Assembly (NCBI RefSeq): GCF_003610455.1
Contig: NZ_RAQK01000001.1
Span: 868,001 to 932,000, forward strand
Length of the DNA: 64,000 bases
Direction of reading: 5' to 3'
Source: Sulfitobacter guttiformis
GTDB taxonomy: Bacteria > Pseudomonadota > Alphaproteobacteria > Rhodobacterales > Rhodobacteraceae
Shown here in pieces: positions 17,841 to 27,627 of this stretch. The stretch's first letter is position 1, and each line of letters opens with the position of its first letter. A program made the position numbers and the translations under genes. Below the pieces are notes generated by a model that did no database searches, was not told where the DNA came from, and was given only the letters and a program-made list of their open reading frames with translations.

Positions 17841-18157
17841 TCTAAAAAGTGGGCTATCGGAAAAAATTGGCAAATCGGCACAGCGGGAAGTTGTTGCGCA
17901 CAGCACATCACCCGTCAGCTCAACACAAGCGGGTATAACGTCCTAGATATTGCGCCCTCGCCCAGCGCCATAGAAAAGACCTGCTCCAGCCTTATGGCTA
18001 CTAGATGCGTTCCAGTCGTTATGGAAATATCTAAACCGCCCGAAAGTTTCGTCTGTTGATTGAAAAGGCTTTTTCTGATTCTCCGCGAGAGCAGTTGATT
18101 TGGGAGGAAGACGTCGAAATTCCGCTATTATACAGCCGGAACTTCAGACCATGTTAA
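17841..18157 (+). pseudogene. Decayed GSCFA-domain gene
   Basis: No intact frame exists here, but two frames read in turn give a recognisable GSCFA-family N-terminal region. Frame starting 17841: SKKWAIGKNWQIGTAGSCCA, then QHI and a stretch ending SGYNVLD. In the family this is the GSCFAQHI motif; here Phe is Cys. From about 17993 a second frame reads YGY-stop-MRSSRYGNI-stop-TARKFRLL, then IEKAFSDSPREQLIWEEDV to a stop at 18155, matching the usual YG..YSARYGNIYT.RQ...L..AF.....E..WE.DGR segment with two nonsense codons and a frameshift. Weak traces continue on both sides (about 17775 to 18250). Relics of this family are usually about 300-350 codons when intact, and its biochemical role is poorly known (SGNH-like, often beside glycan genes). 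The region is richer in A+T than its neighbours, as expected of decay. Confidence 0.7.
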
Positions 18158-18515
18158 AAATTTTGAGAGCCCTGTTGAAGAAGAAATCGGCCGCGCTTTC
18201 AAAGGGCAATTCCCAAATCATAAAACCACCTGCCGCTGCTGTCGAAGAGCAACGCATGTCTACAAAGCATGTATTTTGCGAATGTTTGACACGCCTAAGT
18301 CGGAACATGAATGTCGCACACCCGCCCAGAGGTTTTCATCGTATGAATGCGCCTTACGGGCAATTGCTGCTCGAAAAAATTGTGGGGATCAATGACAAGA
18401 ACAGGCAGGTGAGCTCCGATACCCGGTCGTCGGGAAATAAGCAGATGTGAAGCGGGAAATGCGCAAATCCAGTTTCGCTAGACCCAATCCATACCTTTCC
18501 ACGCAGCGGATTTTA

Positions 18516-18537
18516 GGTCACTCTATCGTCAGTGACC
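18516..18537. repeat. Perfect inverted repeat upstream of cupin gene
   Basis: GGTCACT and AGTGACC are separated by 8 nt, 25 nt before the cupin ATG. It may be an operator or a leader hairpin. Apart from the GSCFA relic and the post-glyA hairpin, this is the only structure I see in the 17.42-18.56 kb gap. Confidence 0.35.
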
Positions 18538-18562
18538 CGACAAAATTCAAAAGGCGACACCA

Positions 18563-18958
18563 ATGATTATTCATCCCGCAGGTTCCCGCCCCTCCGGTAC
18601 TGGCCCCGCAGAATATTTTACCGGAACGGTGCGCATGGACCCACTGATCACAGCGCCCGCCCCCGCCCGCCTGCGCGGCGTTACTGTCACGTTCGAGGCG
18701 GGTGCGCGCACGGCGTGGCATACCCATCCGCTGGGCCAGACCCTTATCGTGACTTCCGGTACAGGCCTCGTTCAGCGTGAGGGAGGTGTGGTGGAAACGG
18801 TCCGCCCCGGTGATACCGTCTTTTTCGAGCCCGATGAGAGGCACTGGCACGGGGCGAGTGCAACTGTAGCTATGACCCACATCGCACTGCAGGAGGAACT
18901 CGACGGGAGTGCGGTCACATGGCTTGAGCATGTAACCGACGCCGAATATTCCGCTTAG
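18563..18958 (+). CDS. Single-domain cupin protein
   Basis: A 131-residue conserved-barrel protein. Cupin motif 1 appears as [17 protein letters not shown] (with the usual 2-His and downstream Glu/Gln positions) and motif 2 as [17 protein letters not shown]. The metal-binding His residues are kept. Related proteins sit near carboxymuconolactone decarboxylase or quercetinase-type enzymes, but no substrate can be assigned. AAGG lies at good distance before the ATG. It overlaps the convergent gene by 4 nt. Confidence 0.85.
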   Translation: MIIHPAGSRPSGTGPAEYFTGTVRMDPLITAPAPARLRGVTVTFEAGARTAWHTHPLGQTLIVTSGTGLVQREGGVVETVRPGDTVFFEPDERHWHGASATVAMTHIALQEELDGSAVTWLEHVTDAEYSA

Positions 18959-19329
18959 ACATATCCGCCCCACCACAGCCAAACGACGAACATCACTGCA
19001 ACGGCAAGCAGGTTTGCGGCCACCGCCGCTGTCACGCTCAATATGCGCGACTTGCGCAACTCGACCACGTCCAAACTGACCAGATAGGTGCGCACAGCTT
19101 CGAAATCACGCTCGACGGCCTCGGCATCTATCTGCCGCGCGGTTTTGGGGTTATGGGCCAGCGTCTCGGCGCGCATAAGTGCCACCCCCCGCTTTCGCAC
19201 CGACCTCGGCAGCCGCCGTCCCGCACGGCGCAGGGCCTGCGCCAGATCGCGGCCCCGCACGTCCAACTTTTCCTGCATCAATCCGCGCAATTTTCGCGAT
19301 TTGGCCGCCATATCCCTGTCTGTCATCAT
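18955..19329 (-). CDS. Small membrane-anchored protein, function unknown
   Basis: A 124-residue protein with a very basic, Arg-rich N-terminal half ([22 protein letters not shown]), a coiled middle segment and one C-terminal hydrophobic helix (about 97-121, ending [10 protein letters not shown]). The topology suggests a tail-anchored inner-membrane protein with a cytoplasmic basic domain. No family is recognised. It is divergent from the esterase gene with 54 nt between starts. A second Met at residue 2 makes the exact start uncertain. Confidence 0.65.
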   Translation of the reverse strand: MMTDRDMAAKSRKLRGLMQEKLDVRGRDLAQALRRAGRRLPRSVRKRGVALMRAETLAHNPKTARQIDAEAVERDFEAVRTYLVSLDVVELRKSRILSVTAAVAANLLAVAVMFVVWLWWGGYV

Positions 19330-19383
19330 CTCCCAACTCTAAGCGGCTGGTCACTGCCCTGCAATGGCGCTACGCCTGATCAC

Positions 19384-20145
19384 ATGCTGAGTTTTACCGA
19401 ATTCGGGGATTCATCCCCTGACCGCCCCCCCCTGATCATCGCCCATGGCCTTTATGGCTCTGGGCGGAATTGGGGTGTTATCGCCAAACGCCTGTCCGAC
19501 ACGCGCCGCGTGATCACGCCTGATATGCGTAATCATGGCAGCAGCCCGCGCGCGGCGACCCAGTCCTATGAGGACATGGCCGACGACCTCGCCGATCTTA
19601 TCGCCCACATAGGTGGTCCCGTGGATCTGTGCGGCCACTCCATGGGCGGAAAAGCTGCGATGGTTCTCGGGCTCAAATACCCCCACTTGCTGCGTCGCCT
19701 CATCGTGGCCGACATCGCACCAGTCCCCTACTCCCACACCCAATCACACCAGATCGCCGCAATGCGCGCCGTAGACCTGAATGCAGTAACCCGCCGCTCG
19801 GAAGCCGCAGAACAACTGGGCGCTCAAGGGGTCGAGCCTGCGCTACAAAGCTTTTTCACTCAATCGCTGGATGTCGCTGGTAAACGCTGGCTGCTCAATC
19901 TCGACGTGCTAGAGGCCGAAATGCCAAACATCATCGGCTTTCCCGAAATCGAGGGCCAATTCACGAACCCCACCCTATTCCTGACCGGCGGCGATAGCGC
20001 CTATGTACTGCGTGAGCACCGCCCGCTGATAAAATCGCTTTTTCCTGCCGCCCGTTTTGCCAAATTGCCAAACGCAGGCCACTGGCTTCATGCCGAACGC
20101 CCACGAGAATTCGAGGCCGCTGTGCGGGCTTATCTTGATGCGTGA
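19384..20145 (+). CDS. Alpha/beta-hydrolase, YbfF-type esterase
   Basis: A 253-residue esterase from ATG 19384; the longer open frame upstream overlaps the divergent gene and is rejected. The catalytic Ser lies in GHSMGGK, the oxyanion-loop motif is HGLYGSGRNWG, and the C-terminal His is in NAGHWLHAERP. The PDMRNHGSSP segment is typical of the YbfF/ABHD11 branch, which hydrolyses short acyl or acyl-CoA esters. Cytoplasmic, no signal peptide. Substrate unknown. Confidence 0.85.
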   Translation: MLSFTEFGDSSPDRPPLIIAHGLYGSGRNWGVIAKRLSDTRRVITPDMRNHGSSPRAATQSYEDMADDLADLIAHIGGPVDLCGHSMGGKAAMVLGLKYPHLLRRLIVADIAPVPYSHTQSHQIAAMRAVDLNAVTRRSEAAEQLGAQGVEPALQSFFTQSLDVAGKRWLLNLDVLEAEMPNIIGFPEIEGQFTNPTLFLTGGDSAYVLREHRPLIKSLFPAARFAKLPNAGHWLHAERPREFEAAVRAYLDA

Positions 20146-20251
20146 AAGGACAGGTAAACCCCCGCCAGCATGCTGTTAAATGAGCAACGCTAGCGCAAAA
20201 GGCTTATTCCAACGGTCCAGATGTCAAAGGCCAGCATCGGCCATCTGACCG

Positions 20252-20482
20252 TCATCGGGTGCACCAGCCAAACGCAAACAAGAATAACCGCATACCGGTC
20301 ACCGCAAACAGCATCATGAATATCAAAGAAAACACTGCAGGCAGTATCTTGATCAGATCTTTCTCATGCACCACGTCGAAGCGCCGGTACAACGGAGGGA
20401 GTCCCCCCTGAACTTGAAGCGTCACAATCAGATAGACAAACGCCGTAATCGAAAAGGGCAAAATCAGGGTGTCAGCATTCAT
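20252..20482 (-). CDS. Small two-helix membrane protein, function unknown
   Basis: A 76-residue protein from the ATG at 20482. Two hydrophobic segments (LILPFSITAFVYLIVTLQV, and AVFSLIFMMLFAVTGMRLFLFAF) flank a charged loop with RRFDVVHEKDL. The frame extends 42 codons upstream but those are less protein-like. No clear ribosome-binding site is seen. It is isolated between the esterase and carB, on the opposite strand. Confidence 0.45.
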   Translation of the reverse strand: MNADTLILPFSITAFVYLIVTLQVQGGLPPLYRRFDVVHEKDLIKILPAVFSLIFMMLFAVTGMRLFLFAFGWCTR

Positions 20483-20641
20483 GACGCATGATAAACGTCC
20501 TACATCACTTTTGCCCGAACAAACTAGCGAAAAACTGGCACTTAAATACTCCAGCGAAATACCTCCCCTTTTGCACCTTGCACCCCGCAGCCCAGCGCCT
20601 ATAAGCACAAAAGTTTGCGAAATTCATAGGGGGCCATAGCC

Positions 20642-23600
20642 ATGCCAAAGAGAACCGACATCAAGTCGATTATGATCATTGGTGCAGGGCCTATTGTCAT
20701 CGGACAGGCCTGCGAATTCGACTACTCCGGCGCGCAGGCATGCAAGGCGCTCAAGGAGGAAGGCTACCGCGTAATCCTTGTCAACTCAAACCCTGCCACC
20801 ATCATGACCGATCCGGGCCTAGCCGATGCCACCTACATTGAGCCGATTACCCCTGAAATGGTCGCAAAGATTATCGAAAAAGAGCGCCCCGACGCGCTGC
20901 TGCCCACGATGGGCGGCCAGACGGGGCTGAACACTTCGCTCGCCCTCGAAGAGATGGGCATACTGAAGAAATATAACGTCGAGATGATCGGTGCGAAGCG
21001 TGAAGCAATCGAGATGGCCGAGGATCGCAAACTGTTCCGCGAAGCCATGGACCGCCTCGGCATCGAAAACCCGAAAGCGACCATTTGCACCGCACCGAAA
21101 GATGCGAATGGCAAGAAAGACCTCGCCGCAGGCGTGCGCATCGCACTGGAATCTCTTGAGGAAATCGGCCTGCCCGCCATAATTCGTCCTGCCTTTACCA
21201 TGGGCGGCACCGGGGGCGGCGTCGCGTATAACCGCGAGGACTACGAATTCTATTGCCGCTCTGGCATGGATGCCTCGCCCATGGGTCAGATCCTCATAGA
21301 CGAGTCGTTGCTGGGCTGGAAAGAATTCGAGATGGAGGTTGTACGTGATAGCGCCGACAACGCCATCATCGTCTGCGCAATCGAGAACGTGGACCCGATG
21401 GGAGTGCACACAGGCGACAGCATCACTGTAGCTCCTGCACTCACTCTGACGGACAAAGAATATCAGATCATGCGCAACCACTCCATCGCCGTACTGCGCG
21501 AAATCGGCGTGGAAACGGGCGGTTCTAACGTGCAATGGGCGATCAACCCCGCTGATGGCCGCATGGTCGTAATCGAGATGAACCCCCGCGTGTCACGCTC
21601 CTCCGCGCTGGCGTCAAAGGCCACTGGTTTCCCGATTGCAAAGATCGCCGCAAAACTGGCAGTCGGCTTTACGTTGGACGAGCTAGACAACGACATCACC
21701 GGCGTCACACCCGCGAGCTTTGAGCCTACCATCGATTACGTCGTCACCAAGATCCCCAAATTCGCCTTCGAGAAGTTTCCAGGCTCCGAGCCTTACCTTA
21801 CTACCGCGATGAAATCCGTCGGCGAAGCTATGGCCATCGGCAGGACCATTCACGAAAGCCTGCAAAAGGCGCTGGCGTCAATGGAATCCGGCCTTACCGG
21901 CTTTGACGAAATTATCATTCCAGGTTTCAATCCTGACCTGCCCGATGACGCCTCTGATAACCGCGCCGCCGTGACAAAGGCGATTGCAAAAACCACCCCC
22001 GACCGTATGCGGACCATCGTTCAGGCTATGCGGCACGGCATGTCAGACGTAGATATCCATGCTACGACCATGTTCGATCCGTGGTTTCTCGCCCGCTTTC
22101 GCGAGATCGTGGAGGCGGAAGAAGTTGTCCGTGCAAATGGCCTGCCCACCGAAGAAACAGCGCTACGCCGCCTCAAAATGATGGGCTTTACCGATGCCCG
22201 CCTCGCGACGCTCACAGGCCAGACCGAAAAAGAGATCCGCAAATATCGTCTCGGACTCGGCGTAAAGGCTGTATTCAAACGCATCGACACCTGCGCCGCC
22301 GAATTCGAAGCGCAGACGCCATACATGTACTCGACTTACGAAACACCAATGATGGGCGACGTCGAATGCGAAGCACGCCCGTCTGACCGGAAAAAAGTCG
22401 TAATCCTCGGCGGCGGCCCCAACCGTATCGGTCAGGGGATCGAGTTCGATTATTGCTGCTGCCACGCGTGCTATGCCCTCACGGATGCCGGCTATGAAAC
22501 CATAATGGTCAATTGCAACCCCGAGACGGTCTCAACCGACTATGACACCTCCGACCGCTTGTATTTTGAGCCACTCACATTTGAGCACGTCATGGAAATC
22601 CTACGCGTTGAGCAGGAAAACGGCACCCTCCACGGCGTTATCGTACAGTTTGGCGGCCAAACGCCCCTGAAAATCGCCCAAGCACTGCACGACGAAGGCA
22701 TCCCGATCCTCGGCACCACGCCCGATATGATCGACCTTGCAGAAGACCGCGAACGCTTCGCCGATCTGGTGCAGTCCCTCGGCCTCAGGCAGCCGCACAA
22801 CGGCATCGCCCATTCCGACGCCGAAGCCATCGAGATCGCGAAAGAAATCGGCTTCCCCCTCGTCATCCGCCCCTCCTACGTCCTCGGTGGCCGTGCGATG
22901 GAGATCGTCCGAGATCAGGCCAACCTCGAGCGCTACATATCGGAGGCCGTTGTCGTCTCGGGCGACAGCCCCGTGCTTCTCGACAGCTACCTTTCGGGGG
23001 CGGTCGAACTCGATGTAGACGCCCTCAGCGACGGCACTGATGTCCACGTCGCGGGCATCATGCAGCACATCGAAGAAGCCGGCGTACACTCCGGCGACTC
23101 TGCCTGCTCGCTCCCTCCCTACTCGCTCAGTAAAGAAATTATCGCAGAAGTCGAAGTGCAGACAAAAGCCCTCGCAAAGGCTCTTAACGTCGTGGGCCTC
23201 ATGAACATCCAGTTCGCCGTCAAACCCAACGCCGAGGGCGTCGAGGAGATCTTCCTGATTGAGGTCAACCCCCGCGCCTCACGTACAGTCCCGTTCGTCG
23301 CCAAAGCAACCGATAGCGCCATCGCCAGCATCGCCGCCCGCATCATGGCCGGAGAGCCGCTGAGCAACTTCCCCCTACGCGCGCCTTATGACGCCAATGC
23401 CGCTTATGACGATGTCCTGCCGCTGGGCGATCCGATGACGCTGGCCGACCCGAACATGCCATGGTTTTCGGTCAAAGAGGCGGTTCTCCCCTTTGCCCGC
23501 TTCCCCGGTGTCGACACGATCCTTGGACCCGAAATGCGTTCCACCGGAGAAGTGATGGGTTGGGACCGCGATTTCCCCCGCGCGTTTTTGAAGGCACAGA

Positions 23601-24016
23601 TGGGCGCTGGTACGATGCTGCCCCGCACAGGCAACGCTTTCCTATCGATCAAGGATGCTGACAAAACCTCCGATGTTCTGGATGCAGCGCGCATTCTAAC
23701 AGAACAAACCTTCACCATTATCGCAACGCGCGGCACTGCCGCATGGCTGACTCTTCACGATATTCCCTGCCAAATCGTGAACAAAGTTTACGAGGGCCGC
23801 CCCGACATCACCGATATGATGAAAGATGAAAACATCCATCTTGTGATGAACACGACCGAGGGCGCGCAAGCGGTCGAGGACAGCAAAAGCATTCGCTCTA
23901 TCGCCCTGTATGATCGTATCCCTTACTATACCACGGCTGCAGGCGCTTACGCCGCCGCGCTGGCGATCAAGGCACAGGCAGAGGGTGATATTGGCGTGAA
24001 ATCGCTTCAGGGATAA
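20642..24016 (+). CDS. carB: Carbamoyl-phosphate synthase large subunit
   Basis: Makes carbamoyl phosphate from bicarbonate, ammonia (from CarA) and two ATP, for arginine and pyrimidine synthesis. It has 1124 residues, slightly long for the family, which ranges around 1070-1110. The internal duplication is clear: the first half begins [21 protein letters not shown] and the second half [21 protein letters not shown]. Each half has an ATP-grasp fold, and the C-terminal methylglyoxal-synthase-like allosteric domain ends the protein. carA is not in the window. Confidence 0.98.
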   Translation: MPKRTDIKSIMIIGAGPIVIGQACEFDYSGAQACKALKEEGYRVILVNSNPATIMTDPGLADATYIEPITPEMVAKIIEKERPDALLPTMGGQTGLNTSLALEEMGILKKYNVEMIGAKREAIEMAEDRKLFREAMDRLGIENPKATICTAPKDANGKKDLAAGVRIALESLEEIGLPAIIRPAFTMGGTGGGVAYNREDYEFYCRSGMDASPMGQILIDESLLGWKEFEMEVVRDSADNAIIVCAIENVDPMGVHTGDSITVAPALTLTDKEYQIMRNHSIAVLREIGVETGGSNVQWAINPADGRMVVIEMNPRVSRSSALASKATGFPIAKIAAKLAVGFTLDELDNDITGVTPASFEPTIDYVVTKIPKFAFEKFPGSEPYLTTAMKSVGEAMAIGRTIHESLQKALASMESGLTGFDEIIIPGFNPDLPDDASDNRAAVTKAIAKTTPDRMRTIVQAMRHGMSDVDIHATTMFDPWFLARFREIVEAEEVVRANGLPTEETALRRLKMMGFTDARLATLTGQTEKEIRKYRLGLGVKAVFKRIDTCAAEFEAQTPYMYSTYETPMMGDVECEARPSDRKKVVILGGGPNRIGQGIEFDYCCCHACYALTDAGYETIMVNCNPETVSTDYDTSDRLYFEPLTFEHVMEILRVEQENGTLHGVIVQFGGQTPLKIAQALHDEGIPILGTTPDMIDLAEDRERFADLVQSLGLRQPHNGIAHSDAEAIEIAKEIGFPLVIRPSYVLGGRAMEIVRDQANLERYISEAVVVSGDSPVLLDSYLSGAVELDVDALSDGTDVHVAGIMQHIEEAGVHSGDSACSLPPYSLSKEIIAEVEVQTKALAKALNVVGLMNIQFAVKPNAEGVEEIFLIEVNPRASRTVPFVAKATDSAIASIAARIMAGEPLSNFPLRAPYDANAAYDDVLPLGDPMTLADPNMPWFSVKEAVLPFARFPGVDTILGPEMRSTGEVMGWDRDFPRAFLKAQMGAGTMLPRTGNAFLSIKDADKTSDVLDAARILTEQTFTIIATRGTAAWLTLHDIPCQIVNKVYEGRPDITDMMKDENIHLVMNTTEGAQAVEDSKSIRSIALYDRIPYYTTAAGAYAAALAIKAQAEGDIGVKSLQG

Positions 24017-24034
24017 TGTAAGGAAAAGTTCCAG

Positions 24035-24472
24035 ATGTCAGGCATCGCCGCAAAGATCGCCCACAGTGCAAGTGATATGATCGCTGGCATGGCTCCCTCC
24101 CTGCTTGATGGGCTGTTTGTCTTTGCCAGCACAACAGATAATGAGCTTTTGATCCGAACAGCGCCCCATGTAAGGGGACTGTTTCTAGAGGCGGAAGGCA
24201 GTTCTCTGATATTGCCGCTAGATGTAGCAACTGCCGAAGGTTTGGATATTTCGGCGCCTATGCACTGCATTACCCTTACGGTTCATTCTGCACTCGATGG
24301 TGTTGGCCTTACCGCTGCGGTAGCCTCTGCGCTGGCAGACCATAACATCCCTTGCAACATGGTCGCGGCCTTTTACCATGACCATGTTTTCGTCCCTGAG
24401 ACAGACGCAGCTAACGCAATGCGCATCTTACAAGCACTCCAGAAAAACCAATGCGCCAGTGAAAGCCCATAA
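24035..24472 (+). CDS. ACT-domain protein (ACT_7-like)
   Basis: A 145-residue protein with an ACT-type ligand-binding fold in its C-terminal half (about 75-138; GLTAAVASALADHNIPCNMVAAFYHDHVFVP). In such proteins amino acids are the usual effector. It starts 18 nt after carB, so it may be cotranscribed; a link to pyrimidine or arginine control is only inferred. No DNA-binding or catalytic domain is visible. Confidence 0.82.
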   Translation: MSGIAAKIAHSASDMIAGMAPSLLDGLFVFASTTDNELLIRTAPHVRGLFLEAEGSSLILPLDVATAEGLDISAPMHCITLTVHSALDGVGLTAAVASALADHNIPCNMVAAFYHDHVFVPETDAANAMRILQALQKNQCASESP

Positions 24473-24616
24473 ACTCCGCTTTTAAATCGCACATCCCTGA
24501 AATATCCGCTAAAATCATCCAAGCCTTCCCGAGGTGTCCGCAGTCTTTCGCGCCCAAGAAAAGTTACCCACAGGAATTAACCGACCTAAGTCACTGCCAG
24601 TAAAGAGGAATAAGAG

Positions 24617-25741
24617 ATGTACACACCCGCAATTACAGGCACTGGCGTATTCACGCCCGATCAGGTCATCACCAACGCCGAACTGGTCGCGTCCTTTAAT
24701 GCTTATGTGGATATCTACAACGCAGAAAATGCAGCGCAGATTGCAGCAGGCGCGCTCCCTGCCAAGGACTACTCCTCGGAGGAATTCATCCTGAAAGCTT
24801 CCGGCATTAACCAGCGCTATGTAATTGATAAAGAAGGCATCCTAGACCCGAACGTCATGCACCCCCTTCTGCGCCAACGCAGTGATGACGAACCCTCGTT
24901 AATGGCGGAAATGGCGCTGGATGCTGCAACAAAGGCTCTTGAGGCGGCAGGAAAGACAGCTGCCGATGTCGATGCCGTTATCTGCGCAGCCTCAAATCTC
25001 GAACGCGCTTATCCCGCAGTGGCCATCGAAATACAAAACCTTCTTCAGATCAACGGCTTCGCTTTTGACATGAATGTGGCTTGCTCCTCTGCGACCTTCG
25101 GCATTCAAGCTGCCGCGGACATGATCCGCTCTGGCTCAATCCGGAGTGCGCTTGTGGTTAATCCTGAAATTTGCTCAGCGCATCTGGAGTGGCGCGATCG
25201 CGACTGTCATTTCATATTCGGCGATGTCGCCACGGCCGTTTTGATTGAGCGCGCGGAGGATGCGACGGGGTCGTATTTTGAAATCAGATCAACGCGCTGC
25301 GCGACGGACTTTTCCAATAACATTCGCAACAACAACGGCTTTTTGCGCCGTTCCCGCCCTGACGGTGTTGCAGACCGTCGCGATATGCAATTCATGCAAA
25401 ACGGGAGAAAAGTGTTTAAGGAAGTGTTGCCTATGGTGGCAGATCACATCGCCGGGCATATGGCTGAAGAAACCGTCCACGCTGATGATTTGAAACGTAT
25501 TTGGCTGCATCAGGCGAATAAATCTATGAACGATTTTATCGGGAAGAAAGTTCTAGGACGCACTCCGGAAGAAGGAGAGCAGCCCAACATTCTACAAGAT
25601 TACGCAAATACATCTTCCGCAGGGTCGATGATTGCATTCTCCAAGTATTCTGACGACCTGAATGATGGTGATGTCGGTCTTATCTGTTCGTTCGGTGCTG
25701 GATATTCGGTGGGCTCGGTTATCGTCGAAAAACACGGCTAG
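24617..25741 (+). CDS. Beta-ketoacyl-ACP synthase III-like condensing enzyme
   Basis: A 374-residue thiolase-fold protein. The catalytic triad of KAS III is intact: Cys156 in VACSSATFG, His298 in WLHQANKS and Asn331 in YANTSSAGS. It is longer than housekeeping FabH (about 320) because of an N-terminal insertion (about residues 30-60). That length and the CSSATFG motif resemble the Pseudomonas PA3286-type enzymes, which take medium-chain acyl-CoA into fatty-acid synthesis. It stands alone with no other fatty-acid genes nearby. The substrate assignment is inference. Confidence 0.85.
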   Translation: MYTPAITGTGVFTPDQVITNAELVASFNAYVDIYNAENAAQIAAGALPAKDYSSEEFILKASGINQRYVIDKEGILDPNVMHPLLRQRSDDEPSLMAEMALDAATKALEAAGKTAADVDAVICAASNLERAYPAVAIEIQNLLQINGFAFDMNVACSSATFGIQAAADMIRSGSIRSALVVNPEICSAHLEWRDRDCHFIFGDVATAVLIERAEDATGSYFEIRSTRCATDFSNNIRNNNGFLRRSRPDGVADRRDMQFMQNGRKVFKEVLPMVADHIAGHMAEETVHADDLKRIWLHQANKSMNDFIGKKVLGRTPEEGEQPNILQDYANTSSAGSMIAFSKYSDDLNDGDVGLICSFGAGYSVGSVIVEKHG

Positions 25742-26454
25742 ATGTCCTTCAGTGACACCCGTTTATGCACCTGCTCGGCACTCTCTACCCGCTCGGAGTA
25801 GCGGTCGACAAGGTAGTCAGACCGCCCCCTTACCAGCCATGTAAACTTTACCAGCTCTTCCATGACATCCACGATGCGGGCGTAAAACGGTCCTTCTGGC
25901 AGCCGCCCTTCACTGTCAAACTCCAACCATGCCTTCGGGATACTAGACTGGTTCGGAATGGTGATCATCCGCATCCAGCGTCCTAATATACGCATTTGGT
26001 TGACCGCATTGAAGGACTGAGAGCCCCCCGAGACCTGCATGATCGCCAGTGTCTTACCCTGCGTGGGCCGTATGCCGCCCTGCAACGACAGCGGCAACCA
26101 GTCAATCTGGCTCTTTATGATCCCTGTCATCGCGCCATGCCGCTCAGGACTGGACCAAACCATCCCCTCCGACCAAACGGCCAGATCCCGCAATTCCACG
26201 ACCTTGGGATGATCATCCGCTGCATCGTCTGGCTGGGGAAGACCACGCGGGTCAAACATCTTTGTCTCACACCCGAGGTGCCGCAAAATGCGCGCCGCTT
26301 CTTCTGCTGCAAACCGCGAATAACTCTGCGCCCGCAAGGAGCCATAGAGCAATAGGATGCGCGGTCTATGACCTGCATCATCAGGGGATTTCAGTGCGTC
26401 TACGTCAATCTGCGCAAGTGCATCCATGACGGCCGCAGGAAGGGGCTCAGACAC
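25738..26454 (-). CDS. arsH: ArsH-type NADPH:FMN oxidoreductase
   Basis: A 238-residue flavodoxin-fold protein. The FMN-binding motif [13 protein letters not shown], the second motif [22 protein letters not shown], and a C-terminal [14 protein letters not shown] typify ArsH. Members reduce quinones, azo dyes or Cr(VI), and oxidise methyl-As(III) when in ars operons. Here no ars gene is nearby. The GTG start (GGAAG 6 nt upstream) overlaps the stop of the upstream regulator-like gene by 8 nt, so the two are coupled. It is convergent with the KAS III-like gene, overlapping by 4 nt. Confidence 0.9.
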   Translation of the reverse strand: MSEPLPAAVMDALAQIDVDALKSPDDAGHRPRILLLYGSLRAQSYSRFAAEEAARILRHLGCETKMFDPRGLPQPDDAADDHPKVVELRDLAVWSEGMVWSSPERHGAMTGIIKSQIDWLPLSLQGGIRPTQGKTLAIMQVSGGSQSFNAVNQMRILGRWMRMITIPNQSSIPKAWLEFDSEGRLPEGPFYARIVDVMEELVKFTWLVRGRSDYLVDRYSERVESAEQVHKRVSLKDI

Positions 26455-26905
26455 TTTCGTCTTCCAGATGGAGCTTCATATCCACCAAAACCTGCTGCAA
26501 CAACGAGGTTTCCTTCAACAGCCTCTTGGCCTCGTTCACTGTGATCTTACCATCAGCGATGGACTGCTGATATTCGCCCATCAGCATCGCAAACCGTTGG
26601 CTAAGTGCGATAACATCCGAATTCACGCTGCCCCTCGTCGTGTCATTCGCGCGCCGCTCATCAAACTCGACCCGTGCACCAGAAAGCTCTGCAAGCGCTT
26701 GCGTCACGTGAGGATATCCCGCAGCCATTTCGAGCGCTGCAACAGCGTCAATTGGCATAAACCTGTCCGAATGTTCGTCGTGGTCCGAGTAATAGCGGCC
26801 AAGCGTAGCTTTGGATTTGCCTGTAACATCACAGGCGGCCTCTACCCCCACCGCTTTGACCAATGCCTCGGTATGCTTTTTCAAATAATTGGCGGCTGCA
26901 CCCAT
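26447..26905 (-). CDS. CII-like DNA-binding regulator
   Basis: A 152-residue protein. The N-terminal half ([34 protein letters not shown]) reads as a phage CII-type helix-turn-helix that recognises DNA. The C-terminal half is helical (REQ-poor, Leu- and Glu-rich) and may oligomerise. There is no other phage gene nearby. The ATG has AAGG about 10 nt upstream. A perfect palindrome TTTATGC-CA-GCATAAA lies 27 nt upstream of the start and is a candidate autoregulatory operator. It is cotranscribed with arsH, so it may control redox or toxicant response. The family call is tentative. Confidence 0.65.
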   Translation of the reverse strand: MGAAANYLKKHTEALVKAVGVEAACDVTGKSKATLGRYYSDHDEHSDRFMPIDAVAALEMAAGYPHVTQALAELSGARVEFDERRANDTTRGSVNSDVIALSQRFAMLMGEYQQSIADGKITVNEAKRLLKETSLLQQVLVDMKLHLEDESV

Positions 26906-26931
26906 AGAGAAAAACCTTAAATCGCTGCACG

Positions 26932-26947
26932 TTTATGCCAGCATAAA
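26932..26947. promoter_or_regulatory. Perfect palindrome TTTATGC-CA-GCATAAA, candidate operator
   Basis: This 16-nt palindrome sits in the divergent gap between the CII-like gene and tdk. A lone half-site GCATAAA recurs at 27032-27038, just before the tdk start. Two copies in one short gap support a bound regulator, possibly the CII-like product itself. Confidence 0.4.
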
Positions 26948-27045
26948 ATTCATGCCTGCAAAGACCTAGTGCATTTTCCCCCTAAATTTGTCAATCATAA
27001 GCTGACTGACTTGCACAGCGCACCGCTTGCCGCATAAATACGCAG

Positions 27046-27627
27046 ATGGCCAAGCTTTATTTCAATTATTCAACAATGAACGCAGGAAAATCGACCGTCC
27101 TGCTCCAAGCAGCGCATAACTACCGTGAGCGCGGCATGGTCCCTTATCTCATCACTGCCCAACTCGACAATCGCGCTGGCGAAGGTCGCATTGCGTCGCG
27201 CATCGGCATCGCCCAGTCAGCCGATACATTCCACAGCGACGAAGATATCTTTGCCAAGATAGAAACCCGCCTCGCAACCGGCCCTTGCGCCTGTATATTC
27301 GTAGACGAGGCGCATTTTCTTAGCGATGCCCAAGTCTGGCAACTGGCGCGGGCGGTGGATGATCTGGGCGTTCCAATCATGTGTTACGGTTTGAGGGTTG
27401 ATTTCCAAGGAAGGTTGTTTCCCGGCTCTGCTGCCTTGCTGGCCCTGTCAGACGAGATGCGCGAGATCCGCACGATCTGTCATTGTGGAAAAAAGGCAAC
27501 CATGGTGGTCCGCAAGGATGCAACAGGTCAGGTGCTCCGTGAAGGCGCGCAGGTACAGATCGGCGGCAACGAAAGCTACATTTCCCTGTGCCGCCGGCAT
27601 TGGCGCGAGGCGATGGAGGACCGCTAA
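27046..27627 (+). CDS. tdk: Thymidine kinase
   Basis: Phosphorylates thymidine or deoxyuridine with ATP. It has 193 residues, the type II (bacterial/TK1) length. The P-loop is STMNAGKST (residues 9-17), the catalytic Glu lies in FVDEAHFL, and the lasso-domain zinc Cys residues are in ICHCGKKA and the C-terminal LCRRHW. Complements the deoA/upp salvage genes earlier in the window. Confidence 0.96.
   Translation: MAKLYFNYSTMNAGKSTVLLQAAHNYRERGMVPYLITAQLDNRAGEGRIASRIGIAQSADTFHSDEDIFAKIETRLATGPCACIFVDEAHFLSDAQVWQLARAVDDLGVPIMCYGLRVDFQGRLFPGSAALLALSDEMREIRTICHCGKKATMVVRKDATGQVLREGAQVQIGGNESYISLCRRHWREAMEDR

Noticed and set aside
18100..18450. A 116-codon open frame (TTG start) in the gene-poor gap
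   Set aside because: It lies in a shifted frame of the GSCFA relic and reads as low-complexity basic sequence with no family features; best seen as a by-product of the decayed gene.
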